Positions 11,701-23,341 of a stretch of 64,000 nt of DNA are shown piece by piece; position 1 is the first letter of the stretch; every line of letters starts with the position of its first letter. The DNA is from Trichoplusia ni. Lineage: Eukaryota > Arthropoda > Insecta > Lepidoptera > Noctuidae. A program made the position numbers and the translations under genes. The notes below the pieces were generated by a model. That model saw only the letters and a program-made list of their open reading frames with translations, did no database searches and was not told where the DNA came from. The stretch lies in the NCBI RefSeq assembly GCF_003590095.1, contig NC_039483.1, positions 10,044,001 to 10,108,000 of the forward strand. Reading direction: 5' to 3'.

Positions 11701-13077
11701 ATTGTAATAAGTAGAAGCATGTAACCGCTAAGCTCAAGGGAAGGAATAGACACAAAGTTGTTCCCCAGATTGCAGTCAAGTCTACCTTCGCCCAGAGACA
11801 GTTCCTCAAACAGTCCTCTCATTTATACAACTTAGTAAATAAAGAACTGAAAATCTACCCTTTAACCCTCAGTGAATGTAAAAAATCCATGGTTAAATGG
11901 CTTAAATTAAAGTCCTATGAAGAAGTTGAAAATCTACTACTTTTTAATAATATTTAAATATTGAACTAACTCCTGGTGTGATTATGTTAATGGAAGACGC
12001 CACCTATCACCTTCCAATCTCAAAATCGCAGTCGTTAGGGCTAATGCACTCTAAGAGTCTTTGATAATTGAAAGAAGTCCCTCTTAGTTCATATCGTCGT
12101 GCCAATTCTCAAAAGCGCAGCCTGCTTCTTGTAACACTAAAATTAATATGGTTATTTTATTAACATTGCTTCTATAATAAGCTCAAAAGGTGACAATTCC
12201 ATATTTCATCACATTTACTCACACACACATAAACACCTTCTCCCTTACACATCTACACACATCACACGTACACAATTACATTTACACACAACATGCGTCG
12301 ATCAAAATGTTATTGTTGTTATCACTTGCATTATTATACTTAATGAAGGCTTTTGTTTTCTGTCACAAATCCAAATTGTAACCTACTGGAAGAGCGGAAT
12401 ACCCTAACACAAGCAAAATGTATTGCTTACAAGGGTATTTCAAAATGTAATACTACTATGTAATTTGTGTTACTGAAAATAAAAGTGTTTTTTTTTTTTT
12501 TGTTTTTGTAAAGTTCACAGAGAGGAGTAGGCTGGGAATACAGGCATTCCATAGCATAAGAACGGCTGGACTTTTATTTTAACTAACAATGAATTTTCAT
12601 CAACCACCAGTGAGTATTTACTATCACAGTGAGTATCACCCATACCTCGGCACACAGCATTTAAATAGATACATATTGAACTTTATCTCTAACATTCTTA
12701 CACGTTCTATGTAAAGCCTTTTGGCAAGTACATAAGACACAAGCATTCATCCAAACTTACGAAACGGTTGCTTTTGACTTTATCGTATTACTATATTCTC
12801 AAAGGTTTTTAAGGTGATTACCATAGTAATTACTGTGAATATCTCATATACTTGAACGAATATCTTCTATTGTCTGAGTAACGACGCGCCGTGTCCAGTG
12901 GTTCGGACAACAGTCGGTGCATGTTCCTATTAGCAGCACGTTATACCAACTTGCTTTGTCGAAATGCACGAAATATTGAACTGTGGGTACTGATGTTAAT
13001 GTGAATATAAGTTCATGCATTTAGCTGTTTGTTGAGTATCTATTGGTAATTATATTTGGCTTTAATAAAACTAAAAG
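8777..13077. other. Long gene-free stretch
   Basis: No recognised gene or intact transposon in 4.3 kb. It contains one copy of the imperfect-palindrome repeat (10749-10791), a CA-rich low-complexity run (about 12221-12295) and a T tract (about 12489-12500). A 90-codon minus-strand frame at 10917-11189 has no recognisable domain. Confidence 0.6.
10749..10791. repeat. Imperfect-palindrome repeat, copy 2 (diverged)
   Basis: GCGTGACGGCGCACTACATG then GAGCAGTATCTCTCTGTC. The first half matches the GAGACGGCGCTCTACAT half of the family, and the second half matches the GAGCGCTATCTCTCTTT half seen at 52935. It is the weakest of the six copies. Confidence 0.4.
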
Positions 13078-13222
13078 AATACTAACGCAGTATCCAAAGA
13101 TATTAATTTCATGTGTCGCGGGGTGTTTCACAAACATACAAATTACATGCACAAGTATTCGTGGATCGAATTGGATCGTTTTTTGGTTTGGTGCCCTCAA
13201 CCACCCGGCTATCCGTGCAGTC
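13078..13222 (-). mobile_element. tRNA-derived SINE, family 2
   Basis: On the minus strand the head has an A-box-like GGATAGCCGGGTGGTTGAGG and, further on, a B-box-like CAATTCGATCCACGAATAC. The family-2 body follows: TTGTGCATGTAATTTG, TATGTTTGTGAAACACC, CCGCGACACATG. The same body blocks appear at 25683 and in part at 19540. Short open frames here are read-through of the SINE and are not genes. Confidence 0.6.
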
Positions 13223-13956
13223 AAAATTGAGCACTCACTTGGAAGGCGGTAAAGGTTGGATGATCAGTGTCTTTTTAAAATAAATGTCTTCTGTATTTAA
13301 TTAAACATTTACGATAGTGAATATGGACAAACTGAAAACAAATCGATGTTTGGCTTGTGACTATATCAATACTGGATTATTTGATATGGAATTCCTAATT
13401 CAATACTCGATTGAATCTTCATCACAGGAGAACGAAAAGGAACAAATTAACACGAGCAGCATCCGTATAAATTCTTATTTCGCTATTTTGATTTTCATCC
13501 TGCTTGAATCTATTTTGGAATTCCGACACCTGCAGACATACACCTATAATCTGAATGTATGTATGTGAAGGTATCGATACAAATGTACAGTACATTGGAA
13601 ACTAGGCTTGTTGCTCTATTAGAGGCATGTTCGTCAGTATGTTTGTTTGATTCAATCGCTACACATCCATCACTCCGATCTGATACAACTGACTTCAGCC
13701 ATATTGGATTTTGTAAATTTACAACACATTGTGACATTTTTGACACAACGGATTTGATTTGAACATATTTCAAGCTCGTAAAGTTATTTTATTTTTGTCT
13801 ATTGTGTATTGGAATGAAATGACTGAAATTTGAATTTTGTTATATTGCAGTTTTAAGTTTTACAGTTCTCGATATCTGGAGTAATGTTGATTTGGTGTTA
13901 AATGCGTGAATATTTTAAATCGTTGCTATTATTTGAAATATATATGGCCAACCATA

Positions 13957-14009
13957 TTAACCAACTTTTCAGGGTTAAAAAGTAATTTTAACCCTGAAAA
14001 GTTGGTTAA
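13957..14009. repeat. Perfect inverted repeat, 24-bp arms with 5-nt loop
   Basis: Left arm 13957-13980 (TTAACCAACTTTTC...), loop AGTAA at 13981-13985, right arm 13986-14009, with no mismatches. It would form a long stable hairpin. I see no T-run context, coding or known microRNA seed that would assign a role. Perfect arms imply recent formation, or upkeep by conversion or template switching. Confidence 0.95.
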
Positions 14010-14111
14010 GAGCGACTCGGTGCGGTGACATATAAATATCAATTGGAGAGCCTGTCAACATTTGTGACCGCTGATTAAGATTTATCTTATTTTTTTTTGT
14101 CAGCCCTACCA

Positions 14112-14227
14112 ATACATCACCCGTGAAAATTCATCTGTCTAACTATTAGGGAGCATTACATGCTAGTGACGGAAGGACGGACAGACAGGAGGACAATCCG
14201 TTTTTACTTTACGGAACCCTAAAAAAA
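14112..14227 (+). repeat. GGAACCC-ending repeat, 3' part
   Basis: CATCACCCGTGAAAATTCAT, GTCTAACTATTAGGG, GACGGAAGGACGGACAGACA, then CCGTTTTTACTTTACGGAAC and CCTAAAA match the 3' half of the family in order. Confidence 0.6.
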
Positions 14228-14784
14228 TAGTTTGCACATAATAGAGCTGCGAATTGCATTTGGGATTACACGCAAATGTATCGCGTGTCCTCCAGGGACA
14301 GGGAGTTAATTACTAATACTATCATATACTAATTGATACTACCGCTCGTGCTCTACATACATGGGTAGAGCCTATACTCGTAGCTAGAACATAACACATG
14401 AATATTTATTATAACGACATCCGTGATAATGGAGTTCTAAAATCAATTAACCCAATTTGTCCATCCACAGCGGTTTGAGACTAATCGCTCCGGTGGACAA
14501 ACACATTACAGATAGAATACCTGCACCAACAATCGATGCACAAAGGTATTTATTACATCTATTTATCAAAATAATAATCACTGCATTTTCTTATTTATTA
14601 AATTCCGTAGGTTCGTTTAAATGAAAAAGTAGTTCAACTGGAAGGACCTTTATACCACATAGCTTATACCGACAACTCAGAAAATGCTAGTTATAATATT
14701 AGTCTATAGTCTGTATCTAAAAAAATATTTTATGTCTTTAAATGCATTATTGTATCAACATCCCACTTTACAGCAGCAGAAAAA

Positions 14785-15070
14785 TTACAAAAAAAAATGT
14801 CCGTCGATTAAGTGGTCTCTGTGAACATTATTCCTAAGCCCTAACAACCAAGGAAAACTCGAGCACAAACTCAATACTTCCCCAAAAAGACCAGCATCGT
14901 CCTTGAACATTTGAGTCGTTGTATTCGGGTCTCGCTCGCAGTCAGCGGCTCCTAAGCGATCGTTCCACAAATCTTTCATCTCCAAAAGCGTCGCATCGAC
15001 AAGATTTACGCTTCCCAAAAAATCGTTTACAGGCACAAAAACAATTTGAATATGGAAATCTTGCTGTGTT
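14785..15070 (-). other. Unrecognised open frame, possible exon
   Basis: Minus-strand frame open for about 95 codons, ending in TAA at 14785-14787. Its composition is more mixed than the AT-rich surroundings, with segments such as NLVDATLLEMKDLWNDRLG and SFPWLLGLRN. There is no ATG in its first third, so it is not a plain single-exon ORF. A pyrimidine-leaning TTTTCTCTAAACACAG lies just inside its 5' limit, after a stop codon, and could be a 3' splice site giving an exon from about 15063. I recognise no domain. It may be a terminal exon of an unknown gene, a decayed retrogene, or chance. Confidence 0.15.
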
Positions 15071-15127
15071 TAGAGAAAAGTTTTGCCTTTTTACAATGAG
15101 AAAAATATGCTAATGCAAAATCTAAGG

Positions 15128-15343
15128 TCATCTCATAATTGAAACTTGTATTTGAATGTATAATATCATGTTCCGAGCAACCCAAAAAGTTAGCTTTGAT
15201 ATTAAATAATGCATGGAACCAGTTCTAGTTTGGATCAAATTCATCGGGAAAACATTGTCAGCGTCGAATGAATTAATCTGTTCATTTAATTTAGTTGCGA
15301 GTGAAGTCAGCGTAGTCGAACGTCCGTCTAGCATGTCAGACAT
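15128..15343 (-). other. Unrecognised open frame, 71 codons
   Basis: Starts with ATG at 15343 and ends in TGA. The first 50 residues are of mixed, protein-like composition (LDGRSTTLTSLATKLNEQIN), and the last 20 look like translated AT-rich sequence. It lies on the same strand and 5' of the frame at 14785-15070, with a gap of under 100 bp, so the two could belong to one transcript. No family is recognised and no good splice donor is obvious. Confidence 0.15.
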
Positions 15344-18199
15344 GTTCTATCCTGGATTTTGTTAAATAATAAAGGTTCAATGGCGCATACAAATGTTGAA
15401 TAATGATGCTAATGAAGTAATGAAGCATGTACCATAACAAACCATAATGGTGGGTCGATACTATAGGTAAGTGAACATAATTATAATTTACAAGTTATAG
15501 GTTATAATTTGAGAGAGAGTACGTAGCTCAATTAAGTGGAGCCTCGCATTCAGACCATGAGGTAGCGTTTAGCAATTAGCGAGGGTAGTATCAGATGGAA
15601 ATTCCCATTTCGACGTGTTTATGCAATGTTTGCTCCGTACTGCTTTGCGGTACAATTAATTTTACAACCGATGTATCGATATTTTATAATGTTGTTGCTA
15701 ATAAGCTGACTTTGCTGTGTATTGCTAGTGAGTGGTTTCGCTATTACTGGGCCAATTTTGAAAGTTATTTGAGTGTGCAAAAATAGGTTTTGAGGTTGTC
15801 TGGTATCTAAAGACATTATGCTATATTTAAGAGACCAAACTCACCAGTGGGATTGTAAGAAAGGGTTTCCGCGGTCCCGGTAGACAAAGGGCAAAGGAAG
15901 GAGTATGGGCCGGTTTAAGTCCGTAAAAGTCTAACACTCCTACAAACCAAAGTGGGAGCTGTCGTTTGATGACTTTCCATACCAAAGTGTGCTTAACATC
16001 TAAAAAGAAAAATAATGTATTTAATAAAAAAGAACTCTTTATCTTCTAAGTTTTAATTATTTTATATATCAATTAAAATCTAACAAAATATGCTTTTTAG
16101 TAACCCGCTTTTTAAAATGTAACTCATTGTTGTATCTAACAGTACTGTAAGGTAAATTTATAGTGATAATACAATTCTCGCAGTCCTCGTGGCAACCGGC
16201 AGGGGGTTGTAAACTGTACTCGCGTGTACCCGATGACAGTACTAAGCTCGGTTATAGAGGGTGCTCCCATTATACGCACAGTACCGTGGCACAAATTCAC
16301 AGAATAAACTTTGTAATTATAAACTTAGATAAATAAAGTTGTGTTTTTAAGTAGTTTCTACTGAATATTACTGAGGAAGAAATTCTATTTTCTGGTGGGG
16401 TACTCGTGGCCTAGTGAAGTTTAACTGTTTTGGGCTATATTTTGATACAGCCTTACAGATTTACTGTCTTGTAGCTGACTTCATTAATGTTAATAGAAAA
16501 AAATGTGTTCACGTCTAGGGATCCGTTCATAAAAGCTGCACAGTTAAAATTTTTTGCCGCTACAACATTAAATAAAATAAATAAATATCGAGTTTAAAAA
16601 CACTTCATTGAATGGGTAAGAATTTATTTTTCTGTAACCCATTTCTTTGAAGCCCGTAGTATCACCAGTCGGCCTCACATTTGACTAGTATTTTTGTTAA
16701 TTACGCAGTAGGTACTGATCAATATCATCCTAAATTATCACAAGTGAAGGCCTCTAAGACAACACGAAATGTTTCATAAGTTATATTACATTAATCCTAA
16801 ACACGTAGGAACTTTTAGTCCCCGCATAACTTTATACCACAAATAATTATCGTAATAACACATACAACAATGTTATAACGATGGTCCAACTTGTCAACCC
16901 TAAACAAACAGGGAGACGACTTCATTATTACCATGTAATTTTAATTAAAGAATATTTCTTTGATTAATAGAAGCCTATACAGCTATCTGTGCCACTACTG
17001 GGCAAAGGTAATTTCCTATAATGGGGTTTAAGCATTGATCAGCGCTGGCTCAAGCGTGCTTTTTGATTTCAGATCCAATATTTGGAATCCAGATTTCCTC
17101 ACGATGTTTCTAAAAATATTAAGAAAGTACATAATATAGAACTAGAAGCATGCCTTTGAGTGAAAATGTTCAGCGCTTTTTCGCTTTTGCTCACCACTTC
17201 CACCGTTTTAATGGTCACCACGGAATTCCGAATTATCAAGTGATTTTATATACCTAAGAGTTTTAGGTAAAATGTACTAAGGATTGATAATTCTAATAAT
17301 ATTGTTCTAAACCATGTATAATAAGTTGACATTGCCGATGTATTTATTTGTTAGACGAATGACAATATGGAGTAGTTTGTCCCGCCTACCATGAGGTGGC
17401 AACGAGGACATTGAGCTTAACGTAATTATACATTGCTGGCTGTAACCTTTTTAGACAAAGTGCGTGTGGGTAATACCACGCAATGGTTGATAACAAATCA
17501 AGTTAGGTACAGATTACATTACAGTATGATGGAGGGTTAATGGAATTATTATTCAGCCAATGATATTGATATTCAGTATAAATTAAACTTATGAATATGT
17601 ATGCCTCGTAAAGATTATTCCAAGAAGGTTTGTTTAAGGTCGTTGTACACGTGATTATTATTTAGTTTGCGTCTTAGATAGTTTTTTACGGTCTTGATTC
17701 AAGAAAACATAAATAGTAAAATTTATTAGAAAGATTTCAAAAGAAAATGTTAGTATTATTTCACGACTTGAATGATGATGAAGCTTTTTCCAATTGTTGG
17801 TAAGCTCAACTTTTCTTTGTAAGTAATATTTTTTTGAAGTCTATAGCCATAGGGTAAAGATGAAAACTGATTTTCATTAGCCTATTTATCCGGAACCCTA
17901 GCACCGAGTCCAACTCGCACTTGACCCTTTTTTAATTAATACTAAATGCAACACACTCATTTTGTTACTTTTAAACAGTCTTCATTCAAAGCAGAAAAAG
18001 GAATATAATTAAACACATGCTAGCAAGACCACTAGTGGTGTAAATAATTACATTTCCTCACGTTTTTAACTGGTCGTGTAGTAGATAATGGGTGAAGTAC
18101 AGTACATAGCGTGTGCGGTGTAAGACACAACACCATTGAGACTGGGGTTTGTCAATAAGCGCGCGCTGGCGTGTAAACCTTGTGTTATACTGAAAGCTA
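15344..18199. other. Gene-free stretch
   Basis: No recognised gene. A mixed-composition block at about 15845-15970 (GGTTTCCGCGGTCCCGG through AAAGTGGGAGCTGTCG) looks like an interspersed repeat, but I cannot place it in a family. A GGAACCC-family 5' end lies at 17800-17935. Confidence 0.5.
17800..17935 (-). repeat. GGAACCC-family repeat, 5' end only
   Basis: On the minus strand AAGGGTCAAGTGCGAGTTGG, then ACTCGGTGCTAGGGTTCCGG, matches the start of the family (compare GTCAAGTGCGAGTCGG at 44275). The inner part fades into AT-rich sequence. Confidence 0.45.
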
Positions 18200-18406
18200 T
18201 CTCTACTAATATTATAAATGCAAAAGTAACTCTATCTGTCTGTCTGTAACGCTTTCACGTCTAAATCACTGAAATAATTTTAATGAAATTTGGTATAGAG
18301 ATAAAGTTGACCTTGAGAAAGAACATAGGATAGTTTTTATCCCGGACTTTTGAAGAGTTCTCTTGAAAACGCGATATAACCGACCTCGACGCGGGCGAAA
18401 AGCTAG
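18200..18406 (+). mobile_element. Second-type non-autonomous Helitron, complete
   Basis: Starts TCTCTACTAATATTATAAAT, contains CTGTCTGTCTGTAACG, CTTTCACGTCTAAATC, ATGAAATTTGGTATAGAG and TTTTATCCCGG, and ends GACGCGGGCGAAAAGCTAG. It is flanked by A (18199) and T (18407), which fits Helitron insertion. It is 207 bp and non-coding. It is related to the fragment at 1-185 and distinct from the Lep1-type copies, sharing only the terminal GCGGGC...AGCTAG logic. Confidence 0.75.
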
Positions 18407-18639
18407 TATTAAATACTTATTATTTATATTTTAGATAATATTTTCGGAGTTAATATTACACTGACGTTTTTTAGTCATGCCTTTACTTTCTTAACACTCA
18501 CAATAATGAAGTAGCTTATATGATCCAATAATTTGTTCTATTGGTTTTCTTTTTTTTTATGAAATTACGTGAATAGGCACTGTAAAACCTTAAGATTTCT
18601 TAAATTATACTTTCCAATTTATAATTTCATACTTTACAG

Positions 18640-18705
18640 CTAGCTGTTACTCGCGACCTCACCCGCCGCGTGTTGTTTATACCTGCAAAAACATTACCAT
18701 TATTT
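18640..18705 (-). mobile_element. Helitron 3'-end fragment
   Basis: On the minus strand CGGCGGGTGAGGTCGCGAG leads into TAACAGCTAG, a Lep1-like 3' terminus. The base after CTAG is C and not the expected T, and no 5' end can be matched, so this is a decayed or truncated copy. Confidence 0.5.
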
Positions 18706-18771
18706 TATGTTAAAACAAGGTGTCAGCTACCTTCATACATACGTACATGCATACGAACACACAAGCATAAC

Positions 18772-18888
18772 GAAACGTCGGGAACTAAAATCTAAAATTA
18801 AGCCGCAATAAAATCTAGATATTAGAAATAGTAGTTTTCTTTCAATGTCTAACATTCGCTTAAACCTAAGAAACTACTACACAAACAT
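18772..18888 (-). mobile_element. Paired-inverted-repeat element, partial copy
   Basis: The reverse complement gives TAGTTTCTTAGGTTTAAGCG, AATGTTAGACATTGAAAG, AAACTACT, ATTTTATTGCGGCTTAA and GATTTTAGTTCCCGACGTTT. This is the same order as the copy at 23193-23341, but it stops at the CCCGACGTTTC block, so the second inverted arm is missing. Confidence 0.55.
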
Positions 18889-19141
18889 ACTTTGGCATTT
18901 TGTCGAAAAACTAAGATTTTCGATACACGATCAATGAATTTCTTTGTTTTAAGTTTATGTAAATATCATGAAACCTCTCAATCAGAATTAAATTAAATTA
19001 AGTACAGTAATAGCAAACGGAGTAATCTTTTGTGTGGATATTAATTTAACGTCATCGAAGGGAAATTAATTATCGTACTCCTATTATCTACTTTATTCAG
19101 AAGACCTGTTACCAGCTTAAAGCAATGTTTTTGCAAATGTT

Positions 19142-19187
19142 AAAGCGGGACAGCGCTATATACGGTGTAGAGCGGCATATCTTTCCC
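19142..19187. repeat. Imperfect-palindrome repeat, copy 3
   Basis: AAAGCGGGACAGCGCTATAT then GTGTAGAGCGGCATATCTTT. The halves are partly reverse complementary and align with the copies at 46880 and 52935. Confidence 0.6.
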
Positions 19188-19539
19188 ACAATTAAAGTAC
19201 TATGGCTTTGAGAGGTTGGTGGTAGGTCCTCAAGAGTTGATGAAATTGTGTGCCTTACATAATTCATTACGAGTCCCCATTGTGACTGTTACGTGGTTAC
19301 ATTTCCCATATTTAGTAATTTGGCACACGATGTAGGCCAGCTCTACATGGGGCTTCCTTATGGAGACGAAGTTAATTGAACTGTGTCGAAGAGATTCAGA
19401 GTTTTATACATAGATTGTGAATCGACAACTGTGTAACAGAGTGACTTGCAAATAGAAGATGGCAATATTTTTGTTTAGCAGTTTCTTTTTAGTGGTACAA
19501 TTTTAGAAATAATTTTACATTTTCAAAGCTCTTTTTATG

Positions 19540-19705
19540 TGGATGGATATAGCCGAGTAGTTGAAGTCCAACATGCCATTGTAATAATTCGATCCCCGTG
19601 TAGGACAAGCATTTTGTGTGAACCATGAATGCTTGTCCACAGTGTGGGTGTCTTTGTAACTTGAATGTTTGTGAAAAAGATCCCTGATGTGGGAGTTGAT
19701 TCCTT
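19540..19705 (+). mobile_element. tRNA-derived SINE, family 2
   Basis: Head with A-box-like TATAGCCGAGTAGTTGAAG and B-box-like AATTCGATCCCCG about 35 nt later. The body follows: AGGACAAGCATTTTGTGTG, AATGCTTGTCCACAG, TGTGGGTGTCTTTGTAACTT and GAATGTTTGTGAAAAAG. It is followed by AT-rich, A-run-containing sequence. An 85-codon minus-strand frame over it is fortuitous. Confidence 0.6.
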
Positions 19706-20075
19706 AAACAATAAAATTAAATAATTATAAAATAATAAAATTAATAATTTTGTAAAAAAATGAAAATTAATTATTTGTATCATTTTCAACAAAAAATCTT
19801 TGGAAACGAGACGAGAATTGTCTTTAGTATAAAACGAGATTAAAAAACCATGTCTACTTATAGCCTAGCTTCATGTACAGAGCATACTTAACTAACAGCA
19901 AGCGCAGATTGATTGGAGTGCGCCAGAATGTAATCTGTTGGAGCGAGAGTTGTGTGTTGCAATCATACGTTCATTATTTAATGAACCGCGCCATATCGGT
20001 CTGCCGGGACCAGATGGAGCTCACAGCTTCACTGGGGCTGGCGATAAAACTGTGACTCATGTTTATAGATTTTTA

Positions 20076-20275
20076 TAACGTGTACTAAGGGTTTTGATGG
20101 ATATAGGGGAAGAGGTAAAGAAAACGTTGAATGGATTAGAACGAAGAAGCGTTTCTCGAGGGATGACGTCAGATAGAAAGGTATGGAAACGGAAGATGCT
20201 GCACCAACCAAAGTAATAATTGAGATAAGGGCAGGGGAATGATGATGACTAAGGATGATGACGGGTGTAATAGGT
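20076..20275 (+). pseudogene. RTE-like LINE ORF2 C-terminal remnant and 3' tail
   Basis: One frame reads DGYRGRGKENVEW, like the GRGRPKK-W segment near the end of lepidopteran RTE ORF2. A shift into the next frame then gives RRSVSRGMTSDRKVWKRK and MLHQPK, ending in TAA at 20214-20216. GMTSDRxxWKxK is a typical RTE C-terminal signature. GGGCAGGGGAATGATGATGA follows, the ATGATG-type 3' tail of that clade. At least one frameshift and 5' truncation make it dead. No endonuclease or RT portion is present. Confidence 0.55.
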
Positions 20276-22859
20276 ACGTAGTTAGGTAGGTAAATACTCT
20301 TTGCTAAATTATTGGATTTGATACAATAAGGTATATTTAGTTCGCTAGTTAAACATTAAACAAATATTTGCAACAATATGTTAATTTAAACGATGAATAT
20401 TACAAGGATAAAGTTCAGGAGTGTGGGCAGGTGGCAATGTGCGTGGCTTGAACTCTAACTACGACTGTTGAGTATTATAAACTAATCTATGTGACGGGCA
20501 GTAAATACAATTCTCAACTTACATATTTTATAGTTGCTTAAAGTAAATGAACACAGACAATATATGCTGAACCCTAATGACCCGACCGTTTTCCTGTTCA
20601 AACACGCGAAATGACAATAAAAATTACCGCACAACTAACCCAAATTAACCTCCGAACATTTCATCGCATCAACGAACTCAACAAAGACAATTCCGTCTTC
20701 AAAGCGCTCACTCTTTTGCGCGCTTCACAAAAAAAAAAACAAAAATAATCAGATGTATTTCGTCTCGAACAATTAACATAATGAGAGAAAAAGAAAAAAA
20801 ACGAAGCAACCCGCCATCTGAACGCGACTCATCAGAATTTCATTGCAAACGTTTACAATTTCCATTTGGCCCTCCCCCCCCTCCTCCCAAATAGGATTTG
20901 TAAGCGTAGTAAACTCATTAGGGCCAAGCTTTGTCTTCTATCTGCAGGAAATAATATTGGACTGCGCTTAGGAATTTATCTAGACCACCGCACTTATATC
21001 GGAAGGATTTCCAGACAAAAACGTAATTAGCATGCTTATGGAGGAGGAAGGCGTTTGGGACAGTTTCCCAGTTTTTAATTTCCTTTTTTGAGCAATTTTT
21101 GACGTGGGAGTAAGTTGAACTTTTTTGTGTTTCGAGATTGATGAAGCTATAATTGTTGAAGTTTGAAAGGTTTTTATACCGAATGAGGGTGGCATTTGCG
21201 GTGATTAAAATGGTATAATTAATTAATTTTTATTTTTGTAGATCTTGCGCAAAAAATTGAGAAAACTCATCGACGGCCGCCAAACACAGTTATCATCCAA
21301 ATCGGCAGACCAATAAGAAAAACAAGCTTTAAGGGTGACTCTAGACTGTAACCTAAATCTCAAGCCGTGAATACCAAATACCTACTCTTAGTCCTTGTTA
21401 TTTAGCTAATACACTTCAGACAAACTATTCATCACATATTAAGTCGCCAAGTCAGCGGGAGTTTGGGAGCTGAACTTAGGAAACTTCTATTAATATCCAA
21501 TCTGAAGTTTTAATTAAATGATTTTGGAGCTGACATGTTGTGTTTTTCATAGCTGCTGTAGATATTGGGGAAACTAGCTTGAAGACAGTTTGGAAGTTTC
21601 GCGTCACGCGAGCGCCGATCGTAAAGGATATTCGGCTTCTATCCAGTCAACTAGGTTTACCTAGCAGTGTAAATATTTAGGTAAGTGTTACAGTTTTCGT
21701 ACGAAATTGGTGAATGTTTTTAATCAACATCGGAACGGATAGCGATTAATTCGGAATTCTGACGAACGGATATTCGTGTAATTTCGTTAATTTAAAACAG
21801 CATTAGCAAACAGTTTTTGTAGAGAGAGAGTTGAATCATTTACACCATAACAATCAGCTGTTGACAGTCTCCAATTTACCTATCACAAATATAATCTGCA
21901 ACTAGTTATGTACGTTGACGATGACGTTATTAGTTCCTGGCCTAGTGACGTCACGCTGACGTAATGAATGAAGTAATCTATCTCCGAAGCAAGTCGCCCG
22001 TACATCAGGCCTCCTGTCACACCAACGCGTAATAAAAGTACGAGAAAATTGCCACAAATTAATCTTGTTGGCGTCAATTGAATGGAATGCGGAAGTGAGT
22101 GTGTGGTGTGTGCGGTCTGAGTAGGTGGTAGGACGGTGTAGGTGGTGATTGGATAGCTCTGTAATATTATCTAATAGGGTTTGGTGTATTGTTGTCGCTT
22201 CTGTATTGTAAACTTGATATAACGAAGTGTAGACCAAACATTTGGCTCTCGTTTTTCAAAGAGCTCTATCCAAATGCGCTCTAAGTATGCTCTTCATCGA
22301 ATAAAGTAGCCATTTATAACCTTTCACATAATATAAATATTAAAACAGTTCTGACCTTTTTTGAAAGTGTTTACTGTGATAAAAGCTACAAAATACTGTG
22401 GTGCAAATATTGATGCTGGGAAAAGAGCGAAGAGAAAGGGGCTCTGAAGAACAAGCCTAGACCGACAGTGGGATGATAAGGATAGTGATCTCTTGTCCTA
22501 TTTTAGTCCCATTTAGGATTTCATGCCCGTACATAGATGCTGCAATAACTTATCTCGCTAAGTCTCTGCATACAGCCTCAAACTGTAATATATTCCAGTT
22601 TAATACGGTCTAATCAGGACCGCTGAGATCAGGTGCGGGGAGGACGGCCTTGAGGTTTCATCTTCATTATAATAGTATGTAATGCTTATTACACTAAACG
22701 CTTAAGATTGCCACTCTCCGGCTATTAAAATTTATGTTTTCTCACAATAATTCCTGACATCTAAGGGCAGTGGTAGCCTAAATTAATAAAGTATGATAAA
22801 ACGCCGCCCATTAAAGTTTTCATTTATTCTGAGAAAGTTTTGAAAGTCTTATCGATGTC
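20276..22859. other. Gene-free stretch
   Basis: No recognised gene or repeat. Minus-strand frames of 64 and 111 codons at about 21883-22237 overlap in different frames and lack recognisable motifs. A C/T run lies at about 20872-20887. Confidence 0.55.
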
Positions 22860-22990
22860 TTCTTTAGTTAGGATAAGCTTTCACAAACATTCACGACACA
22901 TGCTTAAATACCCCAGAATCAGGAGAGGTATCTATTCGTGGATCGAACCCGCAACTGGTCGCGCGTTATAGAATAAGCAACCGGTCTTAG
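22860..22990 (-). mobile_element. tRNA-derived SINE, family 2 (diverged)
   Basis: On the minus strand a B-box-like GCGGGTTCGATCCACGAAT is followed by the family-2 body blocks TTCTGGGGTATTT, AAGCATGTGTCGTGAATG and TTTGTGAAAG. The A-box region is poorly conserved. Confidence 0.45.
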
Positions 22991-23192
22991 ATAAACAAAA
23001 ATAGATACCAAATGTGCAAAATTTTGGTTTTGTTCGAGTTCACAAAGTTTTAAGTGAGCCACAAGTGCAATTTAATTGGTTGTTCAAGTTGTTGGTGGCC
23101 ATGTTTCGGTTGTATAGTCTTTTGAACTTCTACTGAAGTACAACTGTCTCCTAAACACTAAACTCAACTTCCATTTAATTTCACATAACATA

Positions 23193-23341
23193 GTGGTTTC
23201 TTAGGTTTACGCGAATGTTAGACATTTAAATGAAACTACTTTTACGGATTTTATCGCGGTTTAATTTTTGATTTTAGTTCCCGACGTTTCGACACCTTTG
23301 CACCATGAAACTTCGATAAAATCTATAAAAGTAGTTTCATT
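23193..23341 (+). mobile_element. Small element with 28-bp inverted repeats
   Basis: Left arm 23229-23256 and right arm 23314-23341 are reverse complements with 2 mismatches in 28 (arm begins AATGAAACTACTTTTACGG). The 57-bp centre holds CGGTTTAATTTTTGATTTTA and TTCCCGACGTTTCG. A further shared block (TTTCTTAGGTTTACGCGAAT) lies 5' of the left arm and is also present in the minus copy at 18772. It is non-coding. It could be a MITE-like or foldback unit of a larger repeat; a clean target-site duplication is not visible. Confidence 0.65.

Noticed and set aside
21883..22237. Overlapping 64- and 111-codon minus frames
   Set aside because: Two frames are open across the same DNA with no recognised motif. 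Residue composition looks like translated non-coding sequence.
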